A stretch of 64,000 nt of DNA from Pseudarthrobacter sulfonivorans (GCF_014712225.1 NZ_JACXBW010000022.1:1-64000), one strand, 5' to 3'; numbered from the stretch's first letter, positions 40,680-51,538 are shown. The notes: generated by a model from the sequence alone, not told the origin. A program made the numbers and translations.

Positions 40680-40788
40680 CGCTCTCGCAGATAATGTGCC
40701 TTAAAGCCAAACGCTCTCTCACATCCCGCGGATGACCGACCGGAAGTGAGAGAGCGTTGGCGAAAAACCCGCAGTAAGTGAGAGAGCG
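40680..40788. repeat. 32-bp-period repeat family 1, locus E (2+2 units, inverted)
   Basis: Plus strand: CGCTCTCGCAGAT (40680) and CGCTCTCTCACAT (40712). Minus strand: units ending at 40788 and 40756 in mirror orientation, AAGTGAGAGAGCG starting at 40744 and 40776. Both pairs have the 32-bp period. Minus-strand spacer ACTGCGGGTTTTTCGCCAA. The minus pair is sense to the peptide-binding protein, 13 bases after its stop. Confidence 0.85.
40710..40758 (-). terminator. Hairpin formed by facing repeat units after the peptide ABC operon
   Basis: AACGCTCTCTCAC (40710-40722) and GTGAGAGAGCGTT (40746-40758) pair perfectly over 13 bp with a 23-base loop. Formed by two oppositely oriented family 1 units. 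Confidence 0.55.
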
Positions 40789-40801
40789 TTACAGGGAAGT
40801 G

Positions 40802-42520
40802 TTACTTCTTTTCCCAGCCGAGGGTGCTCCAGTCCGGAACCTGGGACAGGCTCTGGAACAGGGACGGGCCGTAGTTGGCCAGGCCGGTGCGGACGAAGGA
40901 GATCTGCGGGCCGTTCATCACCACACCCATGGAGAAGTACTTCGCCATGTGCTCCTTCTCCACGTCCATCGCTGCCTTGTTGCGTGCGGCGTTGTCCTCG
41001 ATGGAGGCGAGGTCGGCGATCTTCTTGTCCAGTTCCGCGTCGCCCAGGCCGTTCTCGTTGACCTTGGAGTCGTAGTACTGCTTGACGGCGTCGGTTGCAT
41101 CCGGGCCAACTGTGTAGCCAGAGACGCTGATGTCGAACTCGCGTGAGCCCAGGACTTTACCGAAGTCAGCGGAGGCGCGCTGGTCGATTCCCACATCCAT
41201 GCCGCCGGCTTTGAGCTGGTTCTGGAGGGTCTGCGTGAAGGCCAGCGTGGTGGGATCGTCGCCGAAGTTGCTGATCTTGAAGGCTGCGGGCTTGCCGTCC
41301 TTCTCCATAACGCCGCTTGCGTTCGCGGTGTAGCCGGCGTCGGTGAGGACCTTCTTGGCGGCGTCCGGGCCGGTTTCCTTGACGGGGTAGTTGTCCTGGT
41401 AGTAGTCGGAGAAGGGCAACAGCATCATGGAACCGGAGCTGGGCTCCTCCCAGTTCAGGCCGTTGAACCGCACCTTGCGGAGGGCCTCACGGTCGACGGC
41501 CGCGAAGATCGCCTTGCGGACGGCCACATCCGAAATTCGCTGCGCGTTGATGTTCATGCCACCGGCGAAGAGCCGCTGGCCGCGGCGGACCTCAGAGTTG
41601 GTGCTGCCCTCAAGCTGCTTGTAGAGCGCGATGGTGTTCGCGGACATGGCATCGATCTCGCTGTTCTTGAAGGCCGCGATCTGTGCGCTGGTCTCGAGCT
41701 GGCGGAAGACGACCTTTTCCAGGACCGGCTTGGCGCCCCACCACTTGTCGTTGGGAACCAGGGAAACGGTCTTGGCCGCGGTGTCGTACTGCTCCACCTT
41801 GAAGGGACCGGCCATCCACTCCGGATGCATTTCACCCACGAAACCTTCGTTGAAGAGTGCCGGGGTGTTCACTGCGGGGTGGAGGAGGCCAAAGAAGAGG
41901 GCGTCCAACGGGTATACCGGCTGCTTGAGCTTGACGATCACTTCCTTGGCGCTGCTGCCGGCCTCTACTGACTCAACAAATTCGTAGGCACCGGAGCTGA
42001 CAATGTCGTATCCGGCATCCGGGCTCTTCAGGGCGTTCCACGTGTTCTGGAAGGCCTTGACATCAATGGGGGTGCCGTCGTTGAAGGTGGCCTTCTCATT
42101 GACCTTGATGGTGATGGTCTGTTTGCCGTCCTTGACCTCGCTCTCCACGGATTCGCAGAAGTCCTTGTTAGGGGTGGCCTTGCCCTCGAAATTGAGTTTC
42201 CAGCAGCCGCCGATGCCGCCACCGGTCACGGCGACGGGGTTGATCGCAGCCATCAGCGCGGAGTTGTCCGAGTTGTTGCCGTTGTTGGAGAAGCCGTTGA
42301 AGTCCGGCCCAATGCTGCCCAGCGGCAGGGTGACCGTGCCGCCCTGCCCAAGATCCGCGGCTGGCTTTTCGTTGATGCTGATGAGCTTGGACAGATCGCT
42401 GCCCGATTCCTGCCCCTTGGCCGTTTCCGGGCCGGTGGGAGTACCCCCACCGCCACAGGCCGTCAGCGTCAAAGCTGCAGCTATTGCCGCGGCTCCGCCG
42501 ATCCTGGTCAGATTCCTCAT
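40802..42520 (-). CDS. Peptide ABC transporter substrate-binding lipoprotein (family 5)
   Basis: A 572-residue SBP_bac_5 lipoprotein. The signal MRNLTRIGGAAAIAAALTLTACGGGG has a lipobox LTAC. Family marks: TITIKVNEKATFNDGTPIDVKAFQNTWNAL, AGPFKVEQYDTAAKTVSLVPNDKWWG and VRKAIFAAVDREALRKV. ATG 42520 with AAGGGA; a much longer frame exists upstream but belongs to the antisense/overlap of the ATPase gene. It is last of a leftward operon: permease, permease, fused ATPase, binding protein. Binds oligopeptides or related ligands. Placing the binding protein last is less usual than first. Confidence 0.9.
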   Translation of the reverse strand: MRNLTRIGGAAAIAAALTLTACGGGGTPTGPETAKGQESGSDLSKLISINEKPAADLGQGGTVTLPLGSIGPDFNGFSNNGNNSDNSALMAAINPVAVTGGGIGGCWKLNFEGKATPNKDFCESVESEVKDGKQTITIKVNEKATFNDGTPIDVKAFQNTWNALKSPDAGYDIVSSGAYEFVESVEAGSSAKEVIVKLKQPVYPLDALFFGLLHPAVNTPALFNEGFVGEMHPEWMAGPFKVEQYDTAAKTVSLVPNDKWWGAKPVLEKVVFRQLETSAQIAAFKNSEIDAMSANTIALYKQLEGSTNSEVRRGQRLFAGGMNINAQRISDVAVRKAIFAAVDREALRKVRFNGLNWEEPSSGSMMLLPFSDYYQDNYPVKETGPDAAKKVLTDAGYTANASGVMEKDGKPAAFKISNFGDDPTTLAFTQTLQNQLKAGGMDVGIDQRASADFGKVLGSREFDISVSGYTVGPDATDAVKQYYDSKVNENGLGDAELDKKIADLASIEDNAARNKAAMDVEKEHMAKYFSMGVVMNGPQISFVRTGLANYGPSLFQSLSQVPDWSTLGWEKK

Positions 42521-42569
42521 TGTTTTCCCTTCATAGGTGCGGGTGATGCTTGTGATGCGTATGTAAAAC

Positions 42570-44803
<2,234 letters not shown>

Positions 44804-44807
<4 letters not shown>

Positions 44808-45778
44808 TTGCCGGTCCTCTGTCCGCTCTTCTTTTTTGCCCGGCCAACGGAACTGGAGCTGGGGTCGAAGGCGTCACGCAGGCCGTCGTTCATCATCGCC
44901 AGGGACCCCGTGAGCAGGAACATCACCGTCAACGGCACCCAGAACATCCAGGGAAAGGTCTGGACCTGGGACGTGGCCCCGCCGATCAGCACGCCCAGGC
45001 TGACATCGGGAAGCTTGATGCCGATGCCGATGAACGAGAAGGCCACCTCCGCGAGAATGGCCCCGGTGACGCCGCGCGTGACGTCCAGGACAAGCAGCGA
45101 ACCGATGTTTGGAACCAGGTGCCGCCAGACGATCCTGCGTGGCGGGACGCCCATGTACTGGGCGGCTTTGACGAAGTCACGCTGCATGAGCGACATGGAC
45201 AGCGAGCGGATCAGCCTGGCCGTGCCCATCCAGCTGAAAACCAGCAGCACGATGATCAGCAGGAGCCAGCTGGGGAGGTTCTTCTTCAGCGTGTCCCCAC
45301 CGCCGCTGGTGGCAACTGCCACCACCAGCAGGGCCGGCATCATGATGAGCGCTTCCAGGACAAAAAGCATCACTTTGTCCACTTTCCCGCCGAAGTAAGC
45401 CATGGTGCAGCCGTACACGGCAGCGATCAGGACCGACACGAGGCCCACGATCAGTCCGATGAGGATGGAGATGCGGGTCCCCTCAACGGTCATGGCATAA
45501 AGATCGATCCCTGCCTGGGAGGTGCCCAGGAAGTGGTCCCCAGAGGGCGGCATGCCAATGTTGAAGGGGTCGATGGTTTCTTTGTTCCAGGGCGTGAAAA
45601 AGCCGCCGACGAAGGAAAAAAGGGTCAGGGCCAGGAAGATCGCAAGGCCCGCGACCGCCGTCTTGTTCCGCATAAAGCGGCGGAAGATGATGGTGGATTT
45701 GGCGATTACCGCGTCGGCACTCTCCAGGTGGGCGTCCTGTGCGACGGCTGCCGCATCAACGGTATTGAGGTTGGTCAA
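44804..45778 (-). CDS. Peptide ABC transporter permease, OppC/DppC type
   Basis: A 324-residue permease with the OppC N-terminal domain (IIFRRFMRNKTAVAGLAIFLALTLFSFVGGFF) and BPD_transp_1 core: HFLGTSQAGIDLYAMTVEGTRISILIGLIVG (DxxGRD-like entry, here GID), EALIMMPALLVV, and the coupling loop DFVKAAQYMGVPPRRIVWRHLVPNI. Its start is three bases downstream of the OppB-type gene stop; its stop overlaps the ATPase by four bases. Forms the channel with the OppB-type partner. Confidence 0.9.
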
Positions 45779-45781
45779 TGG

Positions 45782-46765
45782 CTATTGCACCCGCACTCTC
45801 GGGTCGACAAGCGTGGTGGCGAAGTCCGCGAGGATGGCGCCGATGGCGAAGATGACCGAGCCGTAGGCCAGGGTGGCGGTTGCGGCGTTGACGTCCTGCA
45901 GCGAGATGGCGTCGATGCTCCACGAGCCCACGCCGGGCCAGGCAAAGATCTTCTCCGCGAAGAAGCCGCCGGCGAAAATGGCCGGGATGGTGAAGGCGAT
46001 GCTTTGGGCCACGGGGATGAAGGAGACCCGGAGGGCGTGCCGGGAAATGGCCTGGTTGCGGGTCAGCCCCTTGGCACGGGCCGTGCGGACGAAGTCCGCG
46101 TTGACGTTGTCCAGCAGGTACTGCCGCTGCGCGATCTGGTACGAACCCCACCCCACCAGTGTGATGGCAATGGTAGGCACCGCGTAGTGCGCCAGCATGT
46201 CCACGAACTGTGCCCATCCCGCTGCCATGCCGGGCGTGGAGATGCCGGTGACGAAGAAGATGCGCTTACCGACGGTCTCGTTGATGTTGATGGCGCCGAG
46301 CTGCACCAGGAAGTACGCGATGGGTGCAGGCACGATGTAGGCGAGGTAGCTGTAGGAGGTGATCACCCGGTCCTGGAACTTGTATTGGCGGGCCGCCGAG
46401 TAAACACCGAGGGCAACGCCGATGACCAGCGTCAGGATGATGGCGGCGAGGAACAACCTGGTGGAGATCCATACGCGTTCGCCGAACTCAGCGTTAATGA
46501 ACGCGCCGTTGGGGCTGCGTCCCCAATCCCAGCGCGTGACGATCGCGGTGAGCCACTCAACGTAGCGTTCCCATGGACTGAGATCCGGGTCCAGCCCTTT
46601 CAGGCGCATGGAATTGGCAACCTGCTCGGGCGTGGGGCGCGGAATCCGCTCCTGTTCCAACAGGGCCGGCTTGAGGGAACTGACCGCCAGGAAGTATCCG
46701 GCCGAAGTGGTCAGGAAGATCATAAAAACGTAAGTGATGCCTCGTTTGGCAAGGTACCGGAGCAT
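45782..46765 (-). CDS. Peptide ABC transporter permease, OppB/DppB type
   Basis: A 327-residue permease. OppB marks: MLRYLAKRGITYVFMIFLTTSAGYFLAV at the N-terminus, QRQYLLDNVNADFVRTARAKGLTRNQAISRHALRVSFIPVA (coupling loop with the EAA-type ARAKGL), and GGFFAEKIFAWPGVGSW. The periplasmic domain between helix 1 and 2 is about 90 residues. First gene of the leftward operon; 363 bp of non-coding sequence precede it and should contain the promoter. Confidence 0.9.
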   Translation of the reverse strand: MLRYLAKRGITYVFMIFLTTSAGYFLAVSSLKPALLEQERIPRPTPEQVANSMRLKGLDPDLSPWERYVEWLTAIVTRWDWGRSPNGAFINAEFGERVWISTRLFLAAIILTLVIGVALGVYSAARQYKFQDRVITSYSYLAYIVPAPIAYFLVQLGAININETVGKRIFFVTGISTPGMAAGWAQFVDMLAHYAVPTIAITLVGWGSYQIAQRQYLLDNVNADFVRTARAKGLTRNQAISRHALRVSFIPVAQSIAFTIPAIFAGGFFAEKIFAWPGVGSWSIDAISLQDVNAATATLAYGSVIFAIGAILADFATTLVDPRVRVQ

Positions 46766-47128
46766 GTGGCGCCTAATTCAGGGTCGAGGACGCCGCCTGG
46801 ACTGCGCAAGAACACCCGAGGGGATAGCCCCGGGTTGGCAACGGAGTATTTGCCTTGACTGCATCCATGTTCCAGATCCTTCCGATTTCCCGGCTACCCC
46901 GCGGGTCTCGCGGCTTCCAGGTGTCCACCAGCGAACCGCTGGCCTCCAGCGACCAAGCAGGCATGCCCGGATAGTGGACTATGTTGCGGGTCACATTCCA
47001 GAGGAAACTACCACATAGATGAAGCGGGAAAGCCGCCAATTCCCGGAAACCGCCGGCCCCGTATCAGATCGTTATGAAGAATTCAGGGGAAGCGATTTGA
47101 CTGGACGATGACGGCGCTTGTAGCTATG
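46766..47128. other. Gene-free 363-bp region upstream of the peptide operon
   Basis: No supported gene. The leftward part must carry the peptide-operon promoter, but I find no convincing -35/-10 pair. On the plus strand TTGACT (47097) has no well-placed -10. No long inverted repeat was seen. Small open frames here show no family resemblance. Confidence 0.5.
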
Positions 47129-47746
47129 CTATCGGCCGCTGACAACCCGCGTGACAAGTTCACGCCACGTGGACGTGAGCCGCTCGGTGGTGAAACCCTG
47201 CACCCGCACGGCATGGAGCAACCGTTCAGGGTCAAGGGTGGAGATCAGCGTCATGGCCATCAGTAGAGGGTCCGCCTCCATGCCCTCTTCCCGCAGCAGG
47301 ATTTCGACGTGGCGCTGCCACAGCAGTGCCGCGGGGACCTCATACCTGCTCTGCGCAGAACTCTCGGCGGCACGCACCAGATCCCCGTGCTCCAGCACGT
47401 ACGCGATCCGCGCCGAGCCAAAGGCGATCAGCCGCTCCAGTCCGGGAGCCCCGGGGCCAAGCGGCGGCGGACCAAACATAAACCGGGCCTGGAAAGCAGC
47501 TTCGGAATCGCTGAGCAAGGTAATCATCAGGCCGGTACGGCTGCCGAACCGGCGGAAGACGGTTCCCTTGCCCACCCCGGCCCGCCCGGCCAGCCTGTCC
47601 ATGGTGAGGGAGTCCACCCCGCATTCAGCGATCAGTTCGCGCGCTGCCTCCAGCAGGCGCTCCCGGTTCCGCGCCGCATCGCTCCGCTCAGCGACGGGGG
47701 CGGCAAGAGAACCGGGCAGCAATGGGATGTAACTCACAGTCCACAT
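47129..47746 (-). CDS. TetR-family regulator divergent from FMN reductase
   Basis: A 205-residue TetR protein from ATG 47746 (GTG 47737, three codons later, has a better-spaced AGGA). HTH: NRERLLEAARELIAECGVDSLTMDRLAGRAGVGKGTVFRRFGSRTGLMITLL. The ligand domain has the FGPPPLGPGAPGLERLIAFG and RVQGFTTERLTSTWRELV segments common to a group of TetR regulators next to NAD(P)H reductases. It is divergent from the FMN reductase, with the perfect palindrome CGGACCGCGGTCCG between them, so it probably represses itself and the reductase. Inducer likely a quinone, nitro- or thiol-reactive compound; this is inference. Confidence 0.85.
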   Translation of the reverse strand: MWTVSYIPLLPGSLAAPVAERSDAARNRERLLEAARELIAECGVDSLTMDRLAGRAGVGKGTVFRRFGSRTGLMITLLSDSEAAFQARFMFGPPPLGPGAPGLERLIAFGSARIAYVLEHGDLVRAAESSAQSRYEVPAALLWQRHVEILLREEGMEADPLLMAMTLISTLDPERLLHAVRVQGFTTERLTSTWRELVTRVVSGR

Positions 47747-47768
47747 CCTAGCCGCTGGGAATATTAAT

Positions 47769-47782
47769 CGGACCGCGGTCCG
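47769..47782. promoter_or_regulatory. TetR operator, divergent reductase promoter
   Basis: Perfect 14-bp palindrome CGGACCGCGGTCCG, flanked by AAT and TTT, 22 bp before the tetR start and 65 bp before the reductase start. Typical TetR site shape and position. Confidence 0.65.
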
Positions 47783-47847
47783 TTTAGCTTCCAGAGGCAA
47801 CAAAGCCCTTCCACCGGCCGAGCCCCGGCCCGAATACAGGAGTTCGT

Positions 47848-48417
47848 ATGTCAAAGAGCACCGTTCTTACCCTTGTTGGCAGCCTGCGCGCCGAATCCAC
47901 CAACCAGAAGCTGGCGGAAGCCATCCAGCTGAACGCTCCCGAGCAGGTTGACGTTGTCATCCACGAAAGCCTGGGCAACATCCCGTTCTACAACGAGGAC
48001 ATCGACGTCGAGGGCCAGGTCCCCGCTGCCGCCGCCGCCCTTCGCGCCGCCGCGAACGAAGCCGACACCCTCCTGCTGGTGACCCCGGAGTACAACGGCA
48101 CCCTGCCCGCAGCCCTGAAGAACGCCATTGACTGGCTGTCCCGCCCCTACGGCGCCGGCGCCCTCACCGGCAAGCCCACCGCCGTCGTGGGTTCCGCCTT
48201 CGGCCAGTTCGGCGGCGTCTGGGCCCAGGACGAAGCCCGCAAGGCCGTCGGCATCGCCGGCGCCCAGGTCCTCGAGGACGCCAAGCTCGCCGTTCCCGGA
48301 TCCCTGGTCCGTTTCGCCGAACTGCACCCGAAGGACGACGCCGAGGTTGTTGAGCAGATCAAGGGCGTCTTCGACGCGATCACCGCAGCCCAGCCGGCAG
48401 CCCAGCCCGCAGCGTAA
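47848..48417 (+). CDS. NAD(P)H-dependent FMN reductase
   Basis: A 189-residue flavodoxin-like reductase (FMN_red). Phosphate-binding loop VGSLRAESTNQKLAEAI near residue 10, and TPEYNGTLPAALKNAIDWLSRP, the flavin-binding signature of the ChrR/ArsH/YieF group. It reduces FMN, quinones, chromate or azo compounds. ATG 47848 follows AGGAG. The C-terminus has a short Ala/Gln/Pro repeat (AAQPAAQPAA). It is under the divergent TetR. A strong terminator stands 37 bases downstream. Confidence 0.88.
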   Translation: MSKSTVLTLVGSLRAESTNQKLAEAIQLNAPEQVDVVIHESLGNIPFYNEDIDVEGQVPAAAAALRAAANEADTLLLVTPEYNGTLPAALKNAIDWLSRPYGAGALTGKPTAVVGSAFGQFGGVWAQDEARKAVGIAGAQVLEDAKLAVPGSLVRFAELHPKDDAEVVEQIKGVFDAITAAQPAAQPAA

Positions 48418-48454
48418 GGCTACCGCTGGCACGAGCCGGCGATGATGCCACCTC

Positions 48455-48488
48455 GATGCCCCGGACACTGCAAGGTGTCCGGGGCATC
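48455..48488 (+). terminator. Terminator after FMN reductase
   Basis: Perfect 14-bp stem GATGCCCCGGACAC (48455-48468) / GTGTCCGGGGCATC (48475-48488), 6-base loop. No T-run but very stable. The 210 bases after it, to 48699, show nothing else I can name. Confidence 0.75.
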
Positions 48489-48699
48489 GGCCTGCCTGAA
48501 GCGATTTTGTTACCGCACCGGCCTCCTCAGGCCCCTGCGTGACCAACTCTTGGCCCAACCGGTACCGGACGGGCATTCTCAAGGCCCGGAGACCGCCGTA
48601 CCGTTAATTGCACGATTCAGCGGTTAGCTGCATGCGGTGCTGCATGCCGCGCAGCGGCCAACTGCACGGCATGCAGGGTGATGGGAACGCGGCGGGGAC

Positions 48700-49533
48700 A
48701 TGGCAGGCAGGTGGAGGGCCGGAGGGATTGCGGTGGCGACGGCGGCGCTGACGCTACCGCTTTGGCTCGGTTCCTGCACTCCCGGCTCCGCTCCTTCCGG
48801 CAGTGGCGCCCCCGCCGGGGCCACCGCGATCGAACCGACGGAGACCCCCGGAACAGTTCCGGTCCCGGCCCCCCAGCCGCAGGCACCTCCGCCCGCGGCA
48901 GCGCCGGCTGAGGCCGGGACTGCCGCGCCCGCCGCGCAACAGACCCCGACGCAACAGTCCCCCACACCCGCCGCCAGTGCGGGAGCCCCGGAAACCGGCA
49001 GCAGGACCGCTCCGGTGCCCGGCGCAGGACCGGGAGCGAACGCCTCCATCGTGCCAAGGCCGTCGCCTGCACCTGAGGCCTCCGCGCCGCCGCCGCCCAC
49101 GCCATCCGGCCGTCCGCCTGCCCAGCAGGCCACCACCCGGCCGGTCACGGCCTACTACGTACTGCTTGACGACGGCGGCGCGAGGGGTGTGCGCTTTGGC
49201 TGCAATGACAGCCTCGCCGGGGTCCGCCGCTCCACTCCCGGACCGGCCGACCCGCTGCCCGCCGCCATGAACGCCCTGCTGGACGGATCCGCAGAGCCTG
49301 CGCCCGGACTGTACAACGCGTTGTCGGCCTCGACGCTGACGTTCCTGTCCGGTTCGTTCGATGGCCACACCGTTACCGTCTACCTCTCCGGCGCGCTCCG
49401 GCCGGGCGGCGTGTGCGACATCCCCCGGGTCGAGGCCCAGCTCACGCAGACCGCCCTGGCGTCTGTCGGCGCCATCCGCGCGGATGTCTACGTCAATGGC
49501 GTGGGACTGGCCGATGCCCTCAGCCTCAAGTGA
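48700..49533 (+). CDS. Lipoprotein with proline-rich stalk and GerMN-like domain
   Basis: A 277-residue lipoprotein. Signal peptide WRAGGIAVATAALTLPLWLGSC ends in lipobox LGSC, so it is anchored outside the membrane. Residues ~30-145 are a Pro/Ala/Gly/Thr stalk. Residues ~145-277 form a GerMN-type domain: TLTFLSGSFDGHTVTVYLSGAL, GVCDIPRVEAQLTQTALASVGAIRADVYVNGVGL, with the pattern of the Sporulation_GerMN family. In spore-formers GerM is an outer-spore lipoprotein; actinobacteria without spores carry similar proteins of unknown function, probably cell-wall related. ATG 48700 behind GGCGGGGAC. Monocistronic. Confidence 0.75.
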   Translation: MAGRWRAGGIAVATAALTLPLWLGSCTPGSAPSGSGAPAGATAIEPTETPGTVPVPAPQPQAPPPAAAPAEAGTAAPAAQQTPTQQSPTPAASAGAPETGSRTAPVPGAGPGANASIVPRPSPAPEASAPPPPTPSGRPPAQQATTRPVTAYYVLLDDGGARGVRFGCNDSLAGVRRSTPGPADPLPAAMNALLDGSAEPAPGLYNALSASTLTFLSGSFDGHTVTVYLSGALRPGGVCDIPRVEAQLTQTALASVGAIRADVYVNGVGLADALSLK

Positions 49534-49560
49534 CGCCGTCGGCTGTACAGATCAACAGAT

Positions 49561-49577
49561 GTTGCCTTGTTGGCAAC
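49561..49577. promoter_or_regulatory. Dyad over the promoter of the aminotransferase gene
   Basis: GTTGCC-TTGTT-GGCAAC, perfect 6-bp arms, overlapping a TTGCCT -35 (49562-49567). A TATCCT -10 (49587-49592) lies 19 bp on and only six bases before the GTG start, which suggests a leaderless message. Confidence 0.45.
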
Positions 49578-49598
49578 CCGCGGCTGTATCCTGAGGGT

Positions 49599-50903
49599 GT
49601 GACCCACGAAACGCTTGACGCTGCAGCAGCGCCGCTCCCAGCAGAAGCCATCGACGCCATCGAGCGGGCGGCCACGTCCGCGCACCGCTCGGCCCATCCG
49701 CACGAGGCCCTCTTTTCCGAGCGCGCCGCCAACATTAAGCAATCAGCCGTCCGCGACGTCTTCGACATCTCGCTGCGCCCGGGGCTGGTGTCCCTCGCCG
49801 GGGGCAGCCCCTACCTGCAGTCCCTCCCCCTGGAACGCCTGGCGGCGACTGCTGCCAACATCATCGCCAAGGACGGCCTGACCGCCCTGCAGTACGGCGG
49901 CGGCCAGGGCACCGAAGAACTGCGCACCCAGATCTGCGAGGTCATGGCCGCCGAAGGAATCGTGGACGCCCTCCCGCAGAACGTGGTGATTACCGCGGGC
50001 TCCCAGTCAGCCCAGGACGTGGCCACCAAGGTCTTCTGCAATCCCGGGGACGTGGTGCTGGTGGAGAACCCCACATACGTGGGAGCCCTCAATACCTTCG
50101 AGGCGTACCAAGTGGAGGTCGCCACCGTTGAGATGGACGACGACGGCCTGGTGCCTGAGCTGTTGGAAGCCAGGATCGCAGCGCTCCAGACCGCCGGGAA
50201 GAGCGTCAAGCTCCTCTACACCATTCCGAACTTCAACAACCCCTCCGGAATCACCTTGGCCGCGGAACGCAGGCAGCAGATCGTAGATATATGCCGAAAG
50301 GCGAATATTCTGGTGCTTGAAGACAACCCGTACGGGCTCCTCCGTTACAAGGGCCGGCCGCTGGCGCCCCTCCGCGCAGCCAACCCGGCCGACGTGATCT
50401 ACCTGGGATCCTTTTCCAAGATCTTTGCCCCCGGCCTGCGCATCGGCTGGGCCCTGGTGCCCGAACACCTCCAGCGGCGTTACTACCTGGCCTCGGAGTC
50501 CGTCACCTTGTGCCCGCCTGCGCTCAACCAGATGCTGGTGTCCGCCTATCTGCGGGACTACGACTGGAAGGGCCAGATCGAAACTTACCGGGGGCTCTAC
50601 GCAGAACGGTGTGCCGCGATGCTGGCTGCCCTCGAAACCCACATGCCCGCCGGTGCCAGCTGGACCAGTCCCGAGGGCGGCTTCTTCGTGTGGGTCACTC
50701 TGCCGGAAGGGGTGGACACCTACCCCTTGCTGAAGCAGGCTATCGATGCCGGCGTCGTTTTTATCCCGGGCGCCGCGTTCACTCCGTCCGATCAACCCTC
50801 CAACAAGCTGCGGCTGGCTTTCAGCGCAGTCCCTCCGGCCGCCATTGGCGAGGGCGTGCGGCGGCTGGCCGGGGTACTGCGCGAAAGTCTCGCGGCGTTG
50901 TAA
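49599..50903 (+). CDS. PLP-dependent aminotransferase (2-aminoadipate/valine-type, class I/II)
   Basis: A 434-residue fold-type I aminotransferase. Seen: LVSLAGGSPYLQSLPLERL, GSQSAQDVATKVFCNPGDVVLVENPTY, TIPNFNNPSG, VLEDNPYGLLRYKG, the PLP lysine in YLGSFSKIFAPGLRIGW (about residue 272), and the Arg of LRLAFSA near the end. It looks like the effector half of MocR proteins or an archaeal-type 2-aminoadipate aminotransferase; no HTH is present. It begins with GTG 49599; the frame extends upstream over the lipoprotein gene. The promoter suggests a leaderless transcript. Substrate is uncertain (aminoadipate, branched-chain or aromatic amino acids). Confidence 0.85.
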   Translation: MTHETLDAAAAPLPAEAIDAIERAATSAHRSAHPHEALFSERAANIKQSAVRDVFDISLRPGLVSLAGGSPYLQSLPLERLAATAANIIAKDGLTALQYGGGQGTEELRTQICEVMAAEGIVDALPQNVVITAGSQSAQDVATKVFCNPGDVVLVENPTYVGALNTFEAYQVEVATVEMDDDGLVPELLEARIAALQTAGKSVKLLYTIPNFNNPSGITLAAERRQQIVDICRKANILVLEDNPYGLLRYKGRPLAPLRAANPADVIYLGSFSKIFAPGLRIGWALVPEHLQRRYYLASESVTLCPPALNQMLVSAYLRDYDWKGQIETYRGLYAERCAAMLAALETHMPAGASWTSPEGGFFVWVTLPEGVDTYPLLKQAIDAGVVFIPGAAFTPSDQPSNKLRLAFSAVPPAAIGEGVRRLAGVLRESLAAL

Positions 50904-50955
50904 CGTTGGCCGGACTGAGTACGGCAAACTTCATCTCTAGCAAGGAGCGCAAAGC

Positions 50956-51384
50956 ATGAGCGGAATTATCGTTGTGGGTGTTGACGGCAGCGGAACTGCC
51001 AAGAAGGCCGCCGAATCGGCCCGGGACCTGGCCGCCGCCACCGGAGCCTCGCTGCACGTGGTCTCAGCCTTCGACAGCGACCGCACCGAAGTGTTCGGAT
51101 CCGGCAGCGACCGGTGGATCGTTTCTGACGCCGACGGGGCCGAGCACGTGGCCAGAACGGTGGCCGAGTCCCTCGCCGGCAGCGTGAAGGTCACCTACTC
51201 CGCCGCCCGCGGCAAGCCGGCCGAGGCCCTGATCAACGAAGCCGAACGGCTGGGCGCCCGGATGATCGTGGTGGGAAACCGCCGGATGCGCGGCATCGGC
51301 CGCGTGCTCGGCAGCGTTGCCAACAGCGTGGCGCACAACGCAACCTGCGACGTCTACATCGCCAATACGTACGACGCCGACTGA
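50956..51384 (+). CDS. Universal stress protein
   Basis: A 142-residue UspA protein. N-terminal IIVVGVDGSGTAKKAAESARDLAAATGASLHVVSAF and the ATP-binding signature GARMIVVGNRRMRGIGRVLGSVANSVAHNATCDVYI (G-x2-G-x9-G-S pattern) are both present, so it is of the ATP-binding kind. ATG 50956 after AAGGAG. It stands alone 52 bases after the aminotransferase and is closed by a 13-bp stem. Function in stress or dormancy is general for the family. Confidence 0.92.
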   Translation: MSGIIVVGVDGSGTAKKAAESARDLAAATGASLHVVSAFDSDRTEVFGSGSDRWIVSDADGAEHVARTVAESLAGSVKVTYSAARGKPAEALINEAERLGARMIVVGNRRMRGIGRVLGSVANSVAHNATCDVYIANTYDAD

Positions 51385-51393
51385 CAGGCGGCC

Positions 51394-51434
51394 GGACACC
51401 ATGCACCGTCCTGAGTGGCGCGTGCATGGTGTCC
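51394..51434 (+). terminator. Terminator after the universal stress gene
   Basis: Perfect 13-bp inverted repeat GGACACCATGCAC (51394-51406) / GTGCATGGTGTCC (51422-51434), nine bases past the stop, followed by GTTCTCACCCCTTTT. Confidence 0.8.
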
Positions 51435-51538
51435 GTTCTCACCCCTTTTAGGCCAGATCCGGCCAGTGCCGGGCGATAAAATGGAAGTGCCCTCAACGGA
51501 GCGGACAATCACTCTCCACTTCAGCAAAAGGGGCCCCC

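Noticed and set aside
46766..47128. Small gene of 94 codons on the plus strand in the gap before the peptide operon
   Set aside because: No family resemblance, no ribosome site and a Cys/Arg/Gly/Pro-rich composition.
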